A DNA stretch of 53,958 bases. Origin: Pengzhenrongella frigida (lineage in GTDB: Bacteria; Actinomycetota; Actinomycetes; Actinomycetales; Cellulomonadaceae). Where the stretch lies: contig NZ_SDWW01000033.1 in assembly GCF_004168625.1 (NCBI RefSeq), positions 1 through 53,958 on the forward strand, given 5' to 3'. Of this stretch, positions 7,721 through 15,538 are shown piece by piece. The stretch's first letter is position 1. Each line of letters opens with the position of its first letter. A program made the translations under genes and the position numbers. The notes beneath the pieces were generated by a model that saw nothing but the letters and a program-made list of their open reading frames with translations, was not told the origin of the DNA and ran no database searches.

Positions 7721-9724
7721 ATGTCAGCAGACGAGATCCTCGAAGCCCTTGACCCCGACCAGCGGGCGGTTGCGCTCGCCCTGACCGGACCCGTGTGCGT
7801 CCTCGCGGGCGCCGGCACGGGCAAGACCCGGGCGATCACGCACCGCATCGCGTACGGCGTGCAGAGCGGGGTCTACGCCCCGACCTCGATCCTCGCGGTG
7901 ACCTTCACCGCCCGCGCCGCAGGGGAGATGCGCACCCGGCTGCGGGAGCTCGGCGTCGGCGGCGTCCAGGCCCGCACGTTCCACGCCGCCGCCCTGCGCC
8001 AGCTCAGCTTCTTCTGGCCCAAGGTGGTCGGTGGCGCCCCGCCGCGCATCCTCGAGCACAAGGCACCGGTCATCGCGCAGGCCGCGAACCTGCTCTCGCT
8101 GTCGGTCGACCGGGTGGCGGTCCGCGACCTGTCGAGCGAGGTCGAGTGGTCCAAGGTGTCCCTCGTCACCGCGGACGACTACGTCCGGGCCACGACGGCG
8201 ATCGACCGGCCGGCGCCCGCCGGGTACGACCGGCAGACCGTGGCCCGCCTGATCACGGCCTACGAGGAGCTGAAGACCGAGCGCGGCGTGATCGACTTCG
8301 AAGACGTCCTGCTCATGCTCGCCGACATGCTGAACACGCGTCACGACGTCGCCAAGGCGGTGCGCGAGCAGTACCGACGGTTCGTCGTCGACGAGTACCA
8401 GGACGTCTCCCCGCTGCAGCAGTTCCTGCTCGACCAGTGGCTCGGCGGGCGGGAGGAGCTGTGCGTCGTCGGCGACCCGAGCCAGACCATCTACTCGTTC
8501 ACCGGCGCCTCGCCGCACCACCTGCTGACCTTCGCCACGACGCACCCCACGGCGCAGGTGGTCCGCCTGGTCCGCGACTACCGGTCCACCCCCCAGGTGG
8601 TCGCGCTGGCCAACCGCCTGATCGCCCAGCGCGGCCGGCGCGGCGCGCAGGCGCTCGAGCTCATCGCGCAGCGCCCGGCGGGGCCGCCGGTCGGGTTCAC
8701 CGTCTACGACGACGACGAGTCGGAGGCCGCCGGGATCGCCGCCCGGATCGGGCGCCTGCTCGCCGCCGGGACGCACGCCAGCGAGATCGCCGTGCTCTAC
8801 CGCACGAACGCGCAGTCCGAAGCCTTCGAGCAGGCCCTCGCCGCGGCCGGGATCGGGTACCTCGTGCGGGGCGGCGAGCGGTTCTTCGCCCGCCGCGAGG
8901 TGCGCGAGGCCATGGTCCTGCTGCGCGGCGCCGGCCGGGCCGCCGACGCGGACACCCCCATGCCCGACGTCGTGCGCAACGTCCTGCTCTCGGTCGGCTG
9001 GTCCGAGCGGCCGCCGGCCGCGCGGGGGGCGGCCCGCGAGCGGTGGGAGTCGATGCAGGCGCTGGTGGCGCTCGCGGAGGACCTGTCGGCCCGGCACCAG
9101 GCCACGCTGCGCGACCTCGTCGTCGAGCTCGACGAGCGCGCCTCGGCCCAGCACGCGCCGACCGTCGAGGGCGTCACGCTCGCGTCGCTGCACGCGGCCA
9201 AGGGGCTCGAGTGGGACGCCGTCTTCCTCGCCTCGATGAGCGAGGGGCTCATGCCGATCTCGCTCGCGGAGACGGAGGACGCCGTCGCCGAGGAGCGACG
9301 CCTGCTCTACGTCGGGATCACCCGGGCGCGCGAGCACCTCGAGCTGTCCTACGCGCGCTCGAGGAACCCCGGCGGGCGGGCCTCGCGCCGCCGCACCCGG
9401 TTCCTCGACGGGCTGTGGCCGGAGGACGGCGGGACGCGCCGTCGCGTGGCGGGGTCGGCCCGTCCGGCGGTGGCGAGCACGACCCTGACCGGCGACTACG
9501 ACACCGAGCTGTTCGAGCGGTTGCGCGGCTGGCGCGCGCAGGTCGCGACCGAGACGGACAAGCCCGCGTACACCGTGCTCGCGGACTCCACGATGGCCGC
9601 CATCGCGGAGAAGCGGCCGGCCTCGATGTCGGAGCTTGCGCAGGTCAAGGGCATCGGCCCGGCCAAGATCGACCGGTTTGGCCCGACCCTGCTGGCGATG
9701 GTGGCCGGACCGGTTCGCGATTGA
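7721..9724 (+). CDS. uvrD2: UvrD2-type DNA helicase with HRDC domain
   Basis: A 667-residue superfamily-1 helicase. Walker A GAGTGKTR is near residues 29-36, DEYQDVSPLQQ near 224, GDPSQTIYSFTGAS near 250, HAAKGLEWDAVF near 490, and GITRAREHL near 530. A C-terminal HRDC domain follows (about 595-667, with VKGIGPAKIDRFG). Gene order and HRDC identify it as UvrD2. The linker between motor and HRDC has no Cys, so the tetracysteine zinc-binding segment described for mycobacterial UvrD2 is absent. ATG 7721 is chosen because GGGAG at 7706-7710 is 10 nt upstream; ATG 7712 would leave almost no spacing. The whiB7 leader begins directly after its stop. Confidence 0.9.
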   Translation: MSADEILEALDPDQRAVALALTGPVCVLAGAGTGKTRAITHRIAYGVQSGVYAPTSILAVTFTARAAGEMRTRLRELGVGGVQARTFHAAALRQLSFFWPKVVGGAPPRILEHKAPVIAQAANLLSLSVDRVAVRDLSSEVEWSKVSLVTADDYVRATTAIDRPAPAGYDRQTVARLITAYEELKTERGVIDFEDVLLMLADMLNTRHDVAKAVREQYRRFVVDEYQDVSPLQQFLLDQWLGGREELCVVGDPSQTIYSFTGASPHHLLTFATTHPTAQVVRLVRDYRSTPQVVALANRLIAQRGRRGAQALELIAQRPAGPPVGFTVYDDDESEAAGIAARIGRLLAAGTHASEIAVLYRTNAQSEAFEQALAAAGIGYLVRGGERFFARREVREAMVLLRGAGRAADADTPMPDVVRNVLLSVGWSERPPAARGAARERWESMQALVALAEDLSARHQATLRDLVVELDERASAQHAPTVEGVTLASLHAAKGLEWDAVFLASMSEGLMPISLAETEDAVAEERRLLYVGITRAREHLELSYARSRNPGGRASRRRTRFLDGLWPEDGGTRRRVAGSARPAVASTTLTGDYDTELFERLRGWRAQVATETDKPAYTVLADSTMAAIAEKRPASMSELAQVKGIGPAKIDRFGPTLLAMVAGPVRD

Positions 9725-9766
9725 TCGATAAATACGTTGTGCAGCCGCGACGGGTGCCCCTAGGTT
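9721..9766 (+). promoter_or_regulatory. whiB7 promoter with AT-rich element upstream of -35
   Basis: TTGTGC (9737-9742) and TAGGTT (9761-9766) are spaced by 18 bp. The 16 bases just upstream (9721-9736) are strikingly A/T-rich for this genome, including GATAAATA. WhiB7 binds SigA and places its AT-hook in an A/T-rich minor groove immediately upstream of -35, so this matches a WhiB7-autoactivated promoter. Confidence 0.7.
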
Positions 9767-9834
9767 GGTACCCGTCCTTGTAGGAGGGCCGCGCCGCAGG
9801 GCGTGGGCCCGATCGTGAGAGGTGGTGGAGCGAA

Positions 9835-9987
9835 GTGAAGAACCCGAATCTGACGGCGTATGCGGCAGATATTGCGCACCTCGGTCTGCGTACCCCCGCC
9901 GCCACCTCGAAGCGACCCCTCGGCGGAGCTCTGTCCTCGGACACCTTCGGCGCCGGTCTGGCTCTGCCCCCTGCAGGAACTCGATGA
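9835..9987 (+). CDS. whiB7 leader upstream ORF (50 aa)
   Basis: A GTG start at 9835 follows GAGAGGTGGTGGAG and opens a 50-codon frame ending at TGA 9985-9987, all inside the untranslated leader of whiB7. The peptide begins VKNPNLTAYAADIAHLG. A 14-bp palindrome (9986-9999, GAACTGATCAGTTC) overlaps its stop codon, and the attenuator stem starts 18 nt later. In mycobacteria and Streptomyces, whiB7 is induced when ribosome-targeting drugs stall translation of such a leader ORF and prevent terminator formation. The product itself is probably not functional. Confidence 0.75.
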   Translation: MKNPNLTAYAADIAHLGLRTPAATSKRPLGGALSSDTFGAGLALPPAGTR

Positions 9988-10005
9988 ACTGATCAGTTCC
10001 CCCCA

Positions 10006-10044
10006 GGCCGCGGAGTCCACATCGGAAACCGCGGCCTTCTTCTT
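10006..10044 (+). terminator. whiB7 attenuator (intrinsic terminator)
   Basis: An 8-bp GC-only stem GGCCGCGG (10006-10013) / CCGCGGCC (10029-10036) has a 15-nt loop and is followed by TTCTTCTT (10037-10044). It sits 19 nt after the leader ORF stop and 100 nt before the whiB7 start. The arrangement fits transcription attenuation relieved by ribosome stalling. Confidence 0.8.
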
Positions 10045-10144
10045 GCCCTGAGCCCCTGAGATCCATCGGGGCGGCGAGCGGCCGGTCGCGGATCGCGATC
10101 TACCTGCTCATCGCACCCGAACGGAAATTTCTCAGGAGGACATC

Positions 10145-10513
10145 GTGCGGCTCACCTCGCTGCTCGACACAGTCGGTCAGGGCGGATCCGGTCCCTGGCC
10201 ACCGAGGGCCGCGGTCGACGTCACCGACGACCGTGCCCAGTTCGACCGGCTGATCGCCGGTCTCATCCCGTGCAAGACCGGCGACCCCGAGCTCTGGTTC
10301 GCCGAGCAGTCCGCCCAGGTGGAGCAGGCCAAGCTGCTGTGCCGCGGCTGCCCGCTGCGCGCCGGGTGCCTCGAGGGTGCGCTCGAACGCGCCGAGCCCT
10401 GGGGGGTCTGGGGCGGGGAGGTGTTCGTCGCCGGCCAGGTGGTCGCGACCAAGCGCGGGCGCGGCCGTCCGCGCAAGGTGGTTGCGGACGCTCCCGGGGA
10501 GGCCGTCGCCTAG
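10145..10513 (+). CDS. whiB7: WhiB7, iron-sulfur transcription factor for intrinsic antibiotic resistance
   Basis: 122 residues. Four Cys (IPCKTGDPELWF; CRGCPLRAGC) ligate a 4Fe-4S cluster, followed by the WhiB turn EPWGVWGGE. A C-terminal AT-hook KRGRGRPRK identifies WhiB7 specifically among WhiB paralogues. WhiB7 partners SigA and activates drug efflux and ribosome-protection genes, including itself. The GTG start at 10145 follows AGGAGG (10134-10139). The long leader with its own ORF and attenuator, and the place next to uvrD2, agree with mycobacterial whiB7. The stop overlaps the convergent ThiF-like gene by 4 bp. Confidence 0.93.
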   Translation: MRLTSLLDTVGQGGSGPWPPRAAVDVTDDRAQFDRLIAGLIPCKTGDPELWFAEQSAQVEQAKLLCRGCPLRAGCLEGALERAEPWGVWGGEVFVAGQVVATKRGRGRPRKVVADAPGEAVA

Positions 10514-11613
10514 CGGGTCCTGACCAGGCCGGTGCACCCGCACTCCGGGTGCACCGGCCAGTCCCGCACCCGGGGGACCGTGTCCGGCAGGCCGATCTCG
10601 AACGCCGCACCGCGCGTGCGGGGGCCGGTGCCGTCAAGCTGGGCGAGGACCTGACCGGCGGCCAGGGCGCCCGCGATCGCCGCGAGCACCGACTCCTCGC
10701 CGGCGCCGGCCGGGGCGCGGGTCCCCGCGAGCTGCGCCGCCACCGCGGGCCACCGGCCGTCGGCGTCGGTGCGGTGCAGGTCGAGGCACCGCAGGCACGC
10801 GGAGGCACCCGGCACGACCAGCGGGCCGACCACCACGTCGGCCTCGCGGACCACGACGGACAGGTGCACCACGCTCGTCGACAGCAGCACCCGGCCCCGG
10901 TACGCGTCGGCGGCGCCGTGCTCGACGAGCACCATGACGTCCGGCCGGGTCCCCGGCGGGCCCGTGGTGCACACGGCGGGCGCGACCGTGCGCAGCACCC
11001 GGGCGGCGGCCTCGCGGCGGGGGGTCTGCAGGTCACGCAGGGTGTAGCCGCCGACGCCGAGGTCCGCGGGCAGCACCGGCAGGTCGTCCTCGACCAGCAC
11101 GGTGCCGACCCCGGCCGCCGCGAGCGTGACCGCCATGCTCAGGCCGAGCCGACCGGCCCCGAGCAGCCCGACGGTCCGCTCGCGGCGGCCGGCGAGCAGC
11201 GCGGGACCCGCGCCGTCCGCGAGCACCCGCGTCCAGGTGGCAGCGTCGGGTCCCGTCGCCGGGGGGACGGCGCCGGCGGCCAGCCGAGCCCGGGCGTCGT
11301 CGGGCATGGTCACCTGGGCCTGATCGAGCCTGCCCCGCAGGGCCTCCCAGCGCGCCTCGGTCACCCCGAGGGCCCGGGCGTGGGCGCGCAGCCCCCGGGC
11401 GGTCGCGCCGTCGTCCAGCGTGCGGAGCAGCTCGATCTCCGGGGTGCTCAGGTCGGTCAGCCGGACCGCCCAGCGCGGGTCGGTCCCGATCTGGACCTCG
11501 TCCCGGGCCCGCCAGAGCACCCGCAGACCCGTCCGCAGCCGCACGAAGAACCGCCCCTTCGGGCCGGGTGCGCCCGGCCGCGTCGGCCCGTCGGCCGGGA
11601 ACCACCCTGGCAT
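10510..11613 (-). CDS. ThiF/E1-like protein, TOMM leader-binding type
   Basis: About 367 residues. The middle has a Rossmann-type E1/ThiF nucleotide-binding motif VGLLGAGRLGLS followed by LVEDDLPVL. The C-terminal part has CLRCLDLHRTDADGRWP and a terminal HPECGC, Cys-rich features of ocin-ThiF proteins that bind leader peptides of azol(in)e-modified peptides. No cyclodehydratase, dehydrogenase or precursor gene is nearby, so a peptide-modification role is not supported here; single homologues beside whiB genes are common in actinobacteria. ATG 11613 is preferred over GTG 11664, because the latter lies in the T-rich tail of the terminator of the upstream gene. No clear ribosome site is visible. 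Confidence 0.65.
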   Translation of the reverse strand: MPGWFPADGPTRPGAPGPKGRFFVRLRTGLRVLWRARDEVQIGTDPRWAVRLTDLSTPEIELLRTLDDGATARGLRAHARALGVTEARWEALRGRLDQAQVTMPDDARARLAAGAVPPATGPDAATWTRVLADGAGPALLAGRRERTVGLLGAGRLGLSMAVTLAAAGVGTVLVEDDLPVLPADLGVGGYTLRDLQTPRREAAARVLRTVAPAVCTTGPPGTRPDVMVLVEHGAADAYRGRVLLSTSVVHLSVVVREADVVVGPLVVPGASACLRCLDLHRTDADGRWPAVAAQLAGTRAPAGAGEESVLAAIAGALAAGQVLAQLDGTGPRTRGAAFEIGLPDTVPRVRDWPVHPECGCTGLVRTR

Positions 11614-11666
11614 CGCGGCGCGCCGGCTCGGGGCTCGTCCACAGGCCTTGCCCGGACGGCGCACAA

Positions 11667-11712
11667 AAGGGGCGGCCCGCGGCGTCAGTGACTGACGCGC
11701 GGGCCGCCCCTT
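11667..11712 (-). terminator. strong intrinsic terminator after the zinc-ribbon gene
   Basis: A 15-bp perfect stem pairs 11667-11681 with 11698-11712 (AAGGGGCGGCCCGCG). Read on the minus strand it ends in CCCCTTTTG. It lies just downstream of the small minus-strand zinc-ribbon gene and upstream of the ThiF-like gene, separating their transcripts. Confidence 0.85.
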
Positions 11713-11725
11713 GCGGTGTGGTGAC

Positions 11726-11884
11726 TCAGGCCTTGCCGAGGATCCGGTTCAGCTTGGTGCCGCAGACGGGGCAGATGCCCTTGGCCATCCGGCGGCCGGA
11801 CTCGGAGATGACGACGTCGCCCTCGGCCTCGCGCTTTTCCTTACACTTGACGCAGTAGAACTCGCCCTTGTATGTCTCGGCCAT
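11726..11884 (-). CDS. small zinc-ribbon protein, DUF5679-like
   Basis: 52 residues with two zinc knuckles: FYCVKCKEKRE near residues 9-19 and GICPVCGTKL near 37-46, a single treble-clef-like zinc ribbon. The length and sequence fit the DUF5679 family of small actinobacterial proteins of unknown function. ATG 11882-11884 is chosen over the adjacent ATG 11885-11887 because GGAG is 6 nt upstream. Many residues are charged and there is no membrane segment, so it is likely cytoplasmic. Confidence 0.85.
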   Translation of the reverse strand: MAETYKGEFYCVKCKEKREAEGDVVISESGRRMAKGICPVCGTKLNRILGKA

Positions 11885-12186
11885 CATGTTCTCCGTTCGA
11901 TGTCTGTGCGTCGGTTCGAGGATTCGCCGGCCGACGGCCGGGGCCGAGCGGCCGGATCGGCCGCACGCTCCCGTGCACCGACACGATAGTGGCCGCGTGA
12001 GGTGGTTCGAGTGCCAACTGGTGCGGCGCGCCGTTCGGATCACGCTTCTGGGGGTCGGTTACGCCCGTTTGCGCAGTTGTCGGACGCCGGGCGGGCCGCT
12101 GGCGCACGGGTGAGCGTGGGCCGCGGCGCGTCGACCGAACAGCCAATTGCAGGCACGGGGCACTCCCGCGCGCTAGCGTGCCAAGG
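11885..12186. other. 302-bp divergent intergenic region
   Basis: The region separates the divergent zinc-ribbon and metallopeptidase genes. On the plus strand TAGCGT (12174-12179) ends 7 nt before the GTG at 12187, consistent with a leaderless transcript; TTGCAG (12147-12152) is too far (21 bp) to be a convincing -35. Nothing else is recognised. Confidence 0.5.
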
Positions 12187-12891
12187 GTGAACCCGCAAGA
12201 TCCGGTCGGCCCGGTCGAGGTCCGCCGGAGCCGCAAACGACTCCGCACCGTCACCGCCTACCGGGACGGCGATCGGATCGTGGTGGCGATCCCGGCCCGG
12301 TTCACCCGCGCGCAGGAGCGGGAGTGGGTCCGCCGGATGGTGGGTCGGCTCGCCGATCAGGAACGCCGTCGGCGCCCCTCGGACGACGAGCTGACCACGC
12401 TGGCGGCCGAGCTGTCGGCCCGGTACCTGCGCGGCCAAGCCAAGCCCGTGAGCGTCAACTGGTCGACCAACCAGGGTCGACGGTGGGGTTCGTGCACGCC
12501 CACCGAGGGCACGATCCGGATCTCCACCCGGGTGCGCGGCATGCCGCGCTGGGTGATCGACTACGTGGTGCTGCACGAGCTGACCCATCTGCTGCACGCG
12601 GGGCACGGGCCCGAGTTCTGGGAGGCGCTGGCCGCCTATCCGCGCACCGAGCGGGCCCGCGGCTTCCTCGAAGGGGTCACCTTCGGTGAGGAGCGGCTCG
12701 CCAACCCGGACCCCGACGCCGACGCGGCCGAGCCGCCGGCGGGCGAGTCTCCGCCCGACACGGCCGACGCCGACGAGGTCGCCGATGACGAGGTCGCCGA
12801 CGACGAGGTCGCCGATGACGAGGTCGCCGACGACGAGGTCGCCGATGACGCCGACGACCCCGGCGAGGTCGTCAGCTCCGCTCGGGCCTGA
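12187..12891 (+). CDS. YgjP/SprT-like zinc metallopeptidase (M48-type, DUF45)
   Basis: About 234 residues. The catalytic HEXXH is HELTHLLHAGHGPEFW near residues 129-144, with the downstream His of the third zinc ligand (GHGPEFW), as in YgjP. RRWGSC upstream (near 98-103) is the strand before the active site. The biological substrate in actinobacteria is unknown. The last 40 residues are a highly acidic tail of DEVAD repeats, not part of the enzyme fold. GTG 12187 is chosen because a -10-like TAGCGT ends 7 nt upstream (leaderless type); GTG 12178 is in the same frame. Confidence 0.85.
   Translation: MNPQDPVGPVEVRRSRKRLRTVTAYRDGDRIVVAIPARFTRAQEREWVRRMVGRLADQERRRRPSDDELTTLAAELSARYLRGQAKPVSVNWSTNQGRRWGSCTPTEGTIRISTRVRGMPRWVIDYVVLHELTHLLHAGHGPEFWEALAAYPRTERARGFLEGVTFGEERLANPDPDADAAEPPAGESPPDTADADEVADDEVADDEVADDEVADDEVADDADDPGEVVSSARA
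12766..12840 (+). repeat. five 15-bp tandem repeats encoding (A)DDEV
   Basis: Units start at 12766, 12781, 12796, 12811 and 12826, each ending GACGAGGTC. GAT and GAC alternate in the second codon, so the underlying period may be 30 bp. The frame is kept and a long acidic tail results. Confidence 0.9.
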
Positions 12892-12905
12892 CCTCGCCTC
12901 GCCGG

Positions 12906-12960
12906 GCCGTCGAGCCGTCGAGCCGTCGAGCCGTCGAGCCGCCGAGCCGTCCGAGCCGTC
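12906..12960. repeat. octanucleotide repeat GCCGTCGA between convergent genes
   Basis: Consecutive 8-bp units lie from about 12906 to 12945 (the last with one change, GCCGCCGA), then a 9-bp and a partial unit to 12960. It fills the gap between the metallopeptidase stop and the DUF2342 stop and is not a multiple of three. Confidence 0.85.
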
Positions 12961-14359
12961 AGGCCGGGTCGCTCGGGTCGCGCGGCGTGTCGCCGGGCTC
13001 CTCCCCGAGCAGCTCGGCCAGCGCGCGGTCCATCTCGGCGCTCTCGTCCTCACCCGCGACGCGCCGGGCCGTGTACCCGGTCGGGTCGTCCAGGTCCTCG
13101 GGGGTGGGCAGCAGGTCGGGGTGGCCCCAGACGGCGTCGCGCGCGCTCGGACCGCCGGCCCGGGTGATCTCGGCCCACAGCGTCGCCGCATCCCGCGAGC
13201 GACGCGGGCGCAGCTCGAGCCCGACCAGGGTGGCGAACATCTGCTCGGCCGGCCCGCCGGCGGCGCGGCGACGGCGGATCATCTCGCGCAGCGCGACGGC
13301 GTGCGGCAGGTGGGGGAGGGTCGCGACGGAGGTGACCTCGTCCACCCACCCCTCCACGAGCGCGAGCGCGGTCTCGAGGCGCAGCAGGTTGGCCTTCTGG
13401 GCGTCGGTCGCCTGGGGGGCGAACACGCCGCTCGAGAGGGCGCCCTGCAGGGCGGCGGCGTCGGTGGGGTCGATCGCCCGGACCGCCTCCTCGAGGCTCT
13501 CGACGTCGATCGTGATCCCGCGCGCGTACGCGTCGACGATCCCGAGCAGGTGTCCGCGCAACCAGGCCACGTGCGTGAACAGCCGCGCGTGCGCCGCCTC
13601 CCGCACCGCGAGGAACAGGCGGACCTCTTCCACGGGGGCGTCGAGCCCCTCGGCGAACGCCGCCACGTTGGTCGGGACGAGCACGGTGGCCGCCTCGGTC
13701 AGCAGCGGCAGCCCGATGTCGGTGGCCCCGAAGACCTCCCGGGACAGCGTGCCCGCGGCCTGCCCGACCTGCATGCCGAACACCGCCGAGCCGAGCTGGC
13801 GCATCAGCTGGGACGGGTCGATCGGACCGCCGACCTCCGGCTGCTCGGGCAGCTGGTCAGCCAGCGCCCGCACGAGGGCCGCCGAGAGCGAGGTGGCGAC
13901 GGGCTCGGCGAGCGCGCGCCAGGTCGGGAGCGTGTGCTCGACCCATTCCGACCGGTTCCAGGCACGGGCGACGCCGCCGGCCGGCGGCAGGTCGGTCGCC
14001 GCGTCGAGCCAGAGCTCGGCGACCGAGAGGGCCTCGAGCGCGGTGCGCACCTGGCCGGGGGTGAGGGACGGGTCGCCCTCGGCCACCGCGGCCTGCCGGG
14101 CGACGTCGTGCGCGACGTCCCAGTTGACCGGGCCCGAGCCGGACTCCGCCAGCATCTTCTGGACCTGCCCGAGCACGATCCCGAGCATGTGCGGGTCGTC
14201 GGGCAGGCCGGCGGCGGCGGCCATGGCGGCCGGATCCATGCCGCGCTCCCGAAGCTCCCGCATCGCCTCGTCGGCGTCGGCCCCGAACATCGTGCGCAGC
14301 AGCTCCTCCCACTGCGGAGGCTGCTCGTCGCTGGGTCCGGTCGGGGGTTCGATGTTCAT
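12959..14359 (-). CDS. DUF2342 family protein (putative zinc-dependent metalloprotease)
   Basis: 466 residues, the usual length for this actinobacterial family, variously named zinc-dependent metalloprotease or coenzyme F420-associated protein. The conserved helix reads REAAHARLFTHVAWLRGHLLG near residues 262-282, an EXXH motif rather than a full HEXXH, so catalysis is unproven. The N-terminal third is Met/Gly/Asp-rich and acidic (residues 30-60). ATG 14357-14359 is preferred because AGGAG is correctly placed upstream; an earlier in-frame GTG has none. There is no signal peptide. The gene converges on the metallopeptidase gene and is divergent from the epimerase gene. Confidence 0.8.
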   Translation of the reverse strand: MNIEPPTGPSDEQPPQWEELLRTMFGADADEAMRELRERGMDPAAMAAAAGLPDDPHMLGIVLGQVQKMLAESGSGPVNWDVAHDVARQAAVAEGDPSLTPGQVRTALEALSVAELWLDAATDLPPAGGVARAWNRSEWVEHTLPTWRALAEPVATSLSAALVRALADQLPEQPEVGGPIDPSQLMRQLGSAVFGMQVGQAAGTLSREVFGATDIGLPLLTEAATVLVPTNVAAFAEGLDAPVEEVRLFLAVREAAHARLFTHVAWLRGHLLGIVDAYARGITIDVESLEEAVRAIDPTDAAALQGALSSGVFAPQATDAQKANLLRLETALALVEGWVDEVTSVATLPHLPHAVALREMIRRRRAAGGPAEQMFATLVGLELRPRRSRDAATLWAEITRAGGPSARDAVWGHPDLLPTPEDLDDPTGYTARRVAGEDESAEMDRALAELLGEEPGDTPRDPSDPA

Positions 14360-14437
14360 GGTGACTCCTGGGACAATGGCCGGCACGGGTCCGTCCACGG
14401 TAACCACATCGGACGTCGCGGAAGGGTGCGCAGGGGC

Positions 14438-15531
14438 ATGGCAGCAGGCAAGGTTCGCTCACGGCGCAGCATGGTCGCGGGACGGAGGCGCGAGAACCTC
14501 GCGCCCGGGCCCGACGACGCCGTCCTGGTCGTGGGGCGCGGAACGGTTCCGGCCGCGGTCGGGGCCTGGTTCGCGCGCCCGGCGACGACGGTCGCCCGAC
14601 CTGGGACGTGCGGTACACCGACGAGGTGCCCGCGATCGCACCGCAGGACGGGCTCACCGGGGCCGACGTCGTCGTGGTGGTGATGGACCGGTCCGACTTC
14701 GCGGCCTACACGCGCACACCGGAGGCCGAACGGCGCGGGGGCGGGGTCATCCACCTGCAGCGCACGCTGACCGCGGCCCGGGCAGCCGGGGTCCGGCACG
14801 TGGTGGTGATCAGCTCGGCGATGGTCTACGGCGCCGCGCCCGGGCAGGCCGTGATCACCGACGACACCCCGCTGATCACGACCGACGACGGTCTGGTCGG
14901 CGACCTGCTCGCGTTCGAGGCAGTGGTGACGCGGGGACGACGACGGCGCACACCGCTGGTCACCGTGCTCCGCCCGGCCGCGCTGGTCGGCGAGGGCATC
15001 GACACCATGATCACCCGGCACTTCGAGGCGCCGCGGCTGCTCACGGTGCGCGGCGCGGTCCGCGAGTGGCAGTTCGTGCACGTCGACGACCTCGCGTCCG
15101 CGGCCGAGCACGCGGTGCGGCACGGGCTGGCCGGTGGGCTCACGGTGGGGGCCGGTGACGTGCTCAGCCCGACCCAGGTCGAGAAGGCGTCCGGGCTGCG
15201 CCGGATCGAGCTCGCCCCCGTGACCGCGTTCGGGACCGCCGAACGCCTGCACCGGGTCGGGGTGCTGCCGACGCCGTCGAGCGAGCTCGCGTACACGGTC
15301 TACTCCTGGACGGTCGCGAGCGACCGGCTCCGGGCCGCCGGCTGGGAGCCCGCCTGGACCAGCGTGGCGTGCCTGGAGGTGCTGCTCGAGAGCGGCTCCG
15401 GCCGGCTCGCGGTGGCCGGGCGCCGGGTCGGGGCGCGGGACGCGGCCACCCTCGGGGCGGCCGGGGCGGCGGTCGCCTTCCTCAGCACCGCAGCCGTCTG
15501 GCGGCAGGCGCGAGGGCGGCGTAGGGGATGA
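14438..15531 (+). pseudogene. NAD-dependent epimerase/SDR with an apparent frameshift near the N-terminus
   Basis: The body (14608-15531, 307 residues if started at GTG 14608) is an extended SDR: HVVVISSAMVYGA, then LRPAALVGEG and a C-terminal helix. It lacks the first beta strand and the glycine loop. That missing part is present in the +2-relative frame from ATG 14438, reading DDAVLVVGRGTVPAAV then GAWFA up to about 14578. The main frame then resumes with GDDGRPTWDVRYTDEVP. Adding one base near 14575-14580 would join them into one protein of about 364 residues. Either the gene carries a one-base deletion, or the read has an error. If functional, it would be a nucleotide-sugar or polyol epimerase/reductase of unknown substrate. 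Confidence 0.65.
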
Positions 15532-15538
15532 TCGAGTC

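Noticed and set aside
10510-11613. Azol(in)e-modified peptide biosynthesis cluster
   Set aside because: Only the ThiF-like protein is present; no cyclodehydratase, dehydrogenase, precursor or exporter in the neighbourhood.
12686-14683. Very long plus-strand frame opposite the DUF2342 gene
   Set aside because: A GC-rich shadow frame: its translation is Arg/Gly-rich without motifs, while the minus strand encodes a family protein with a good ribosome site. Only its last part carries the real N-terminal fragment of the epimerase.
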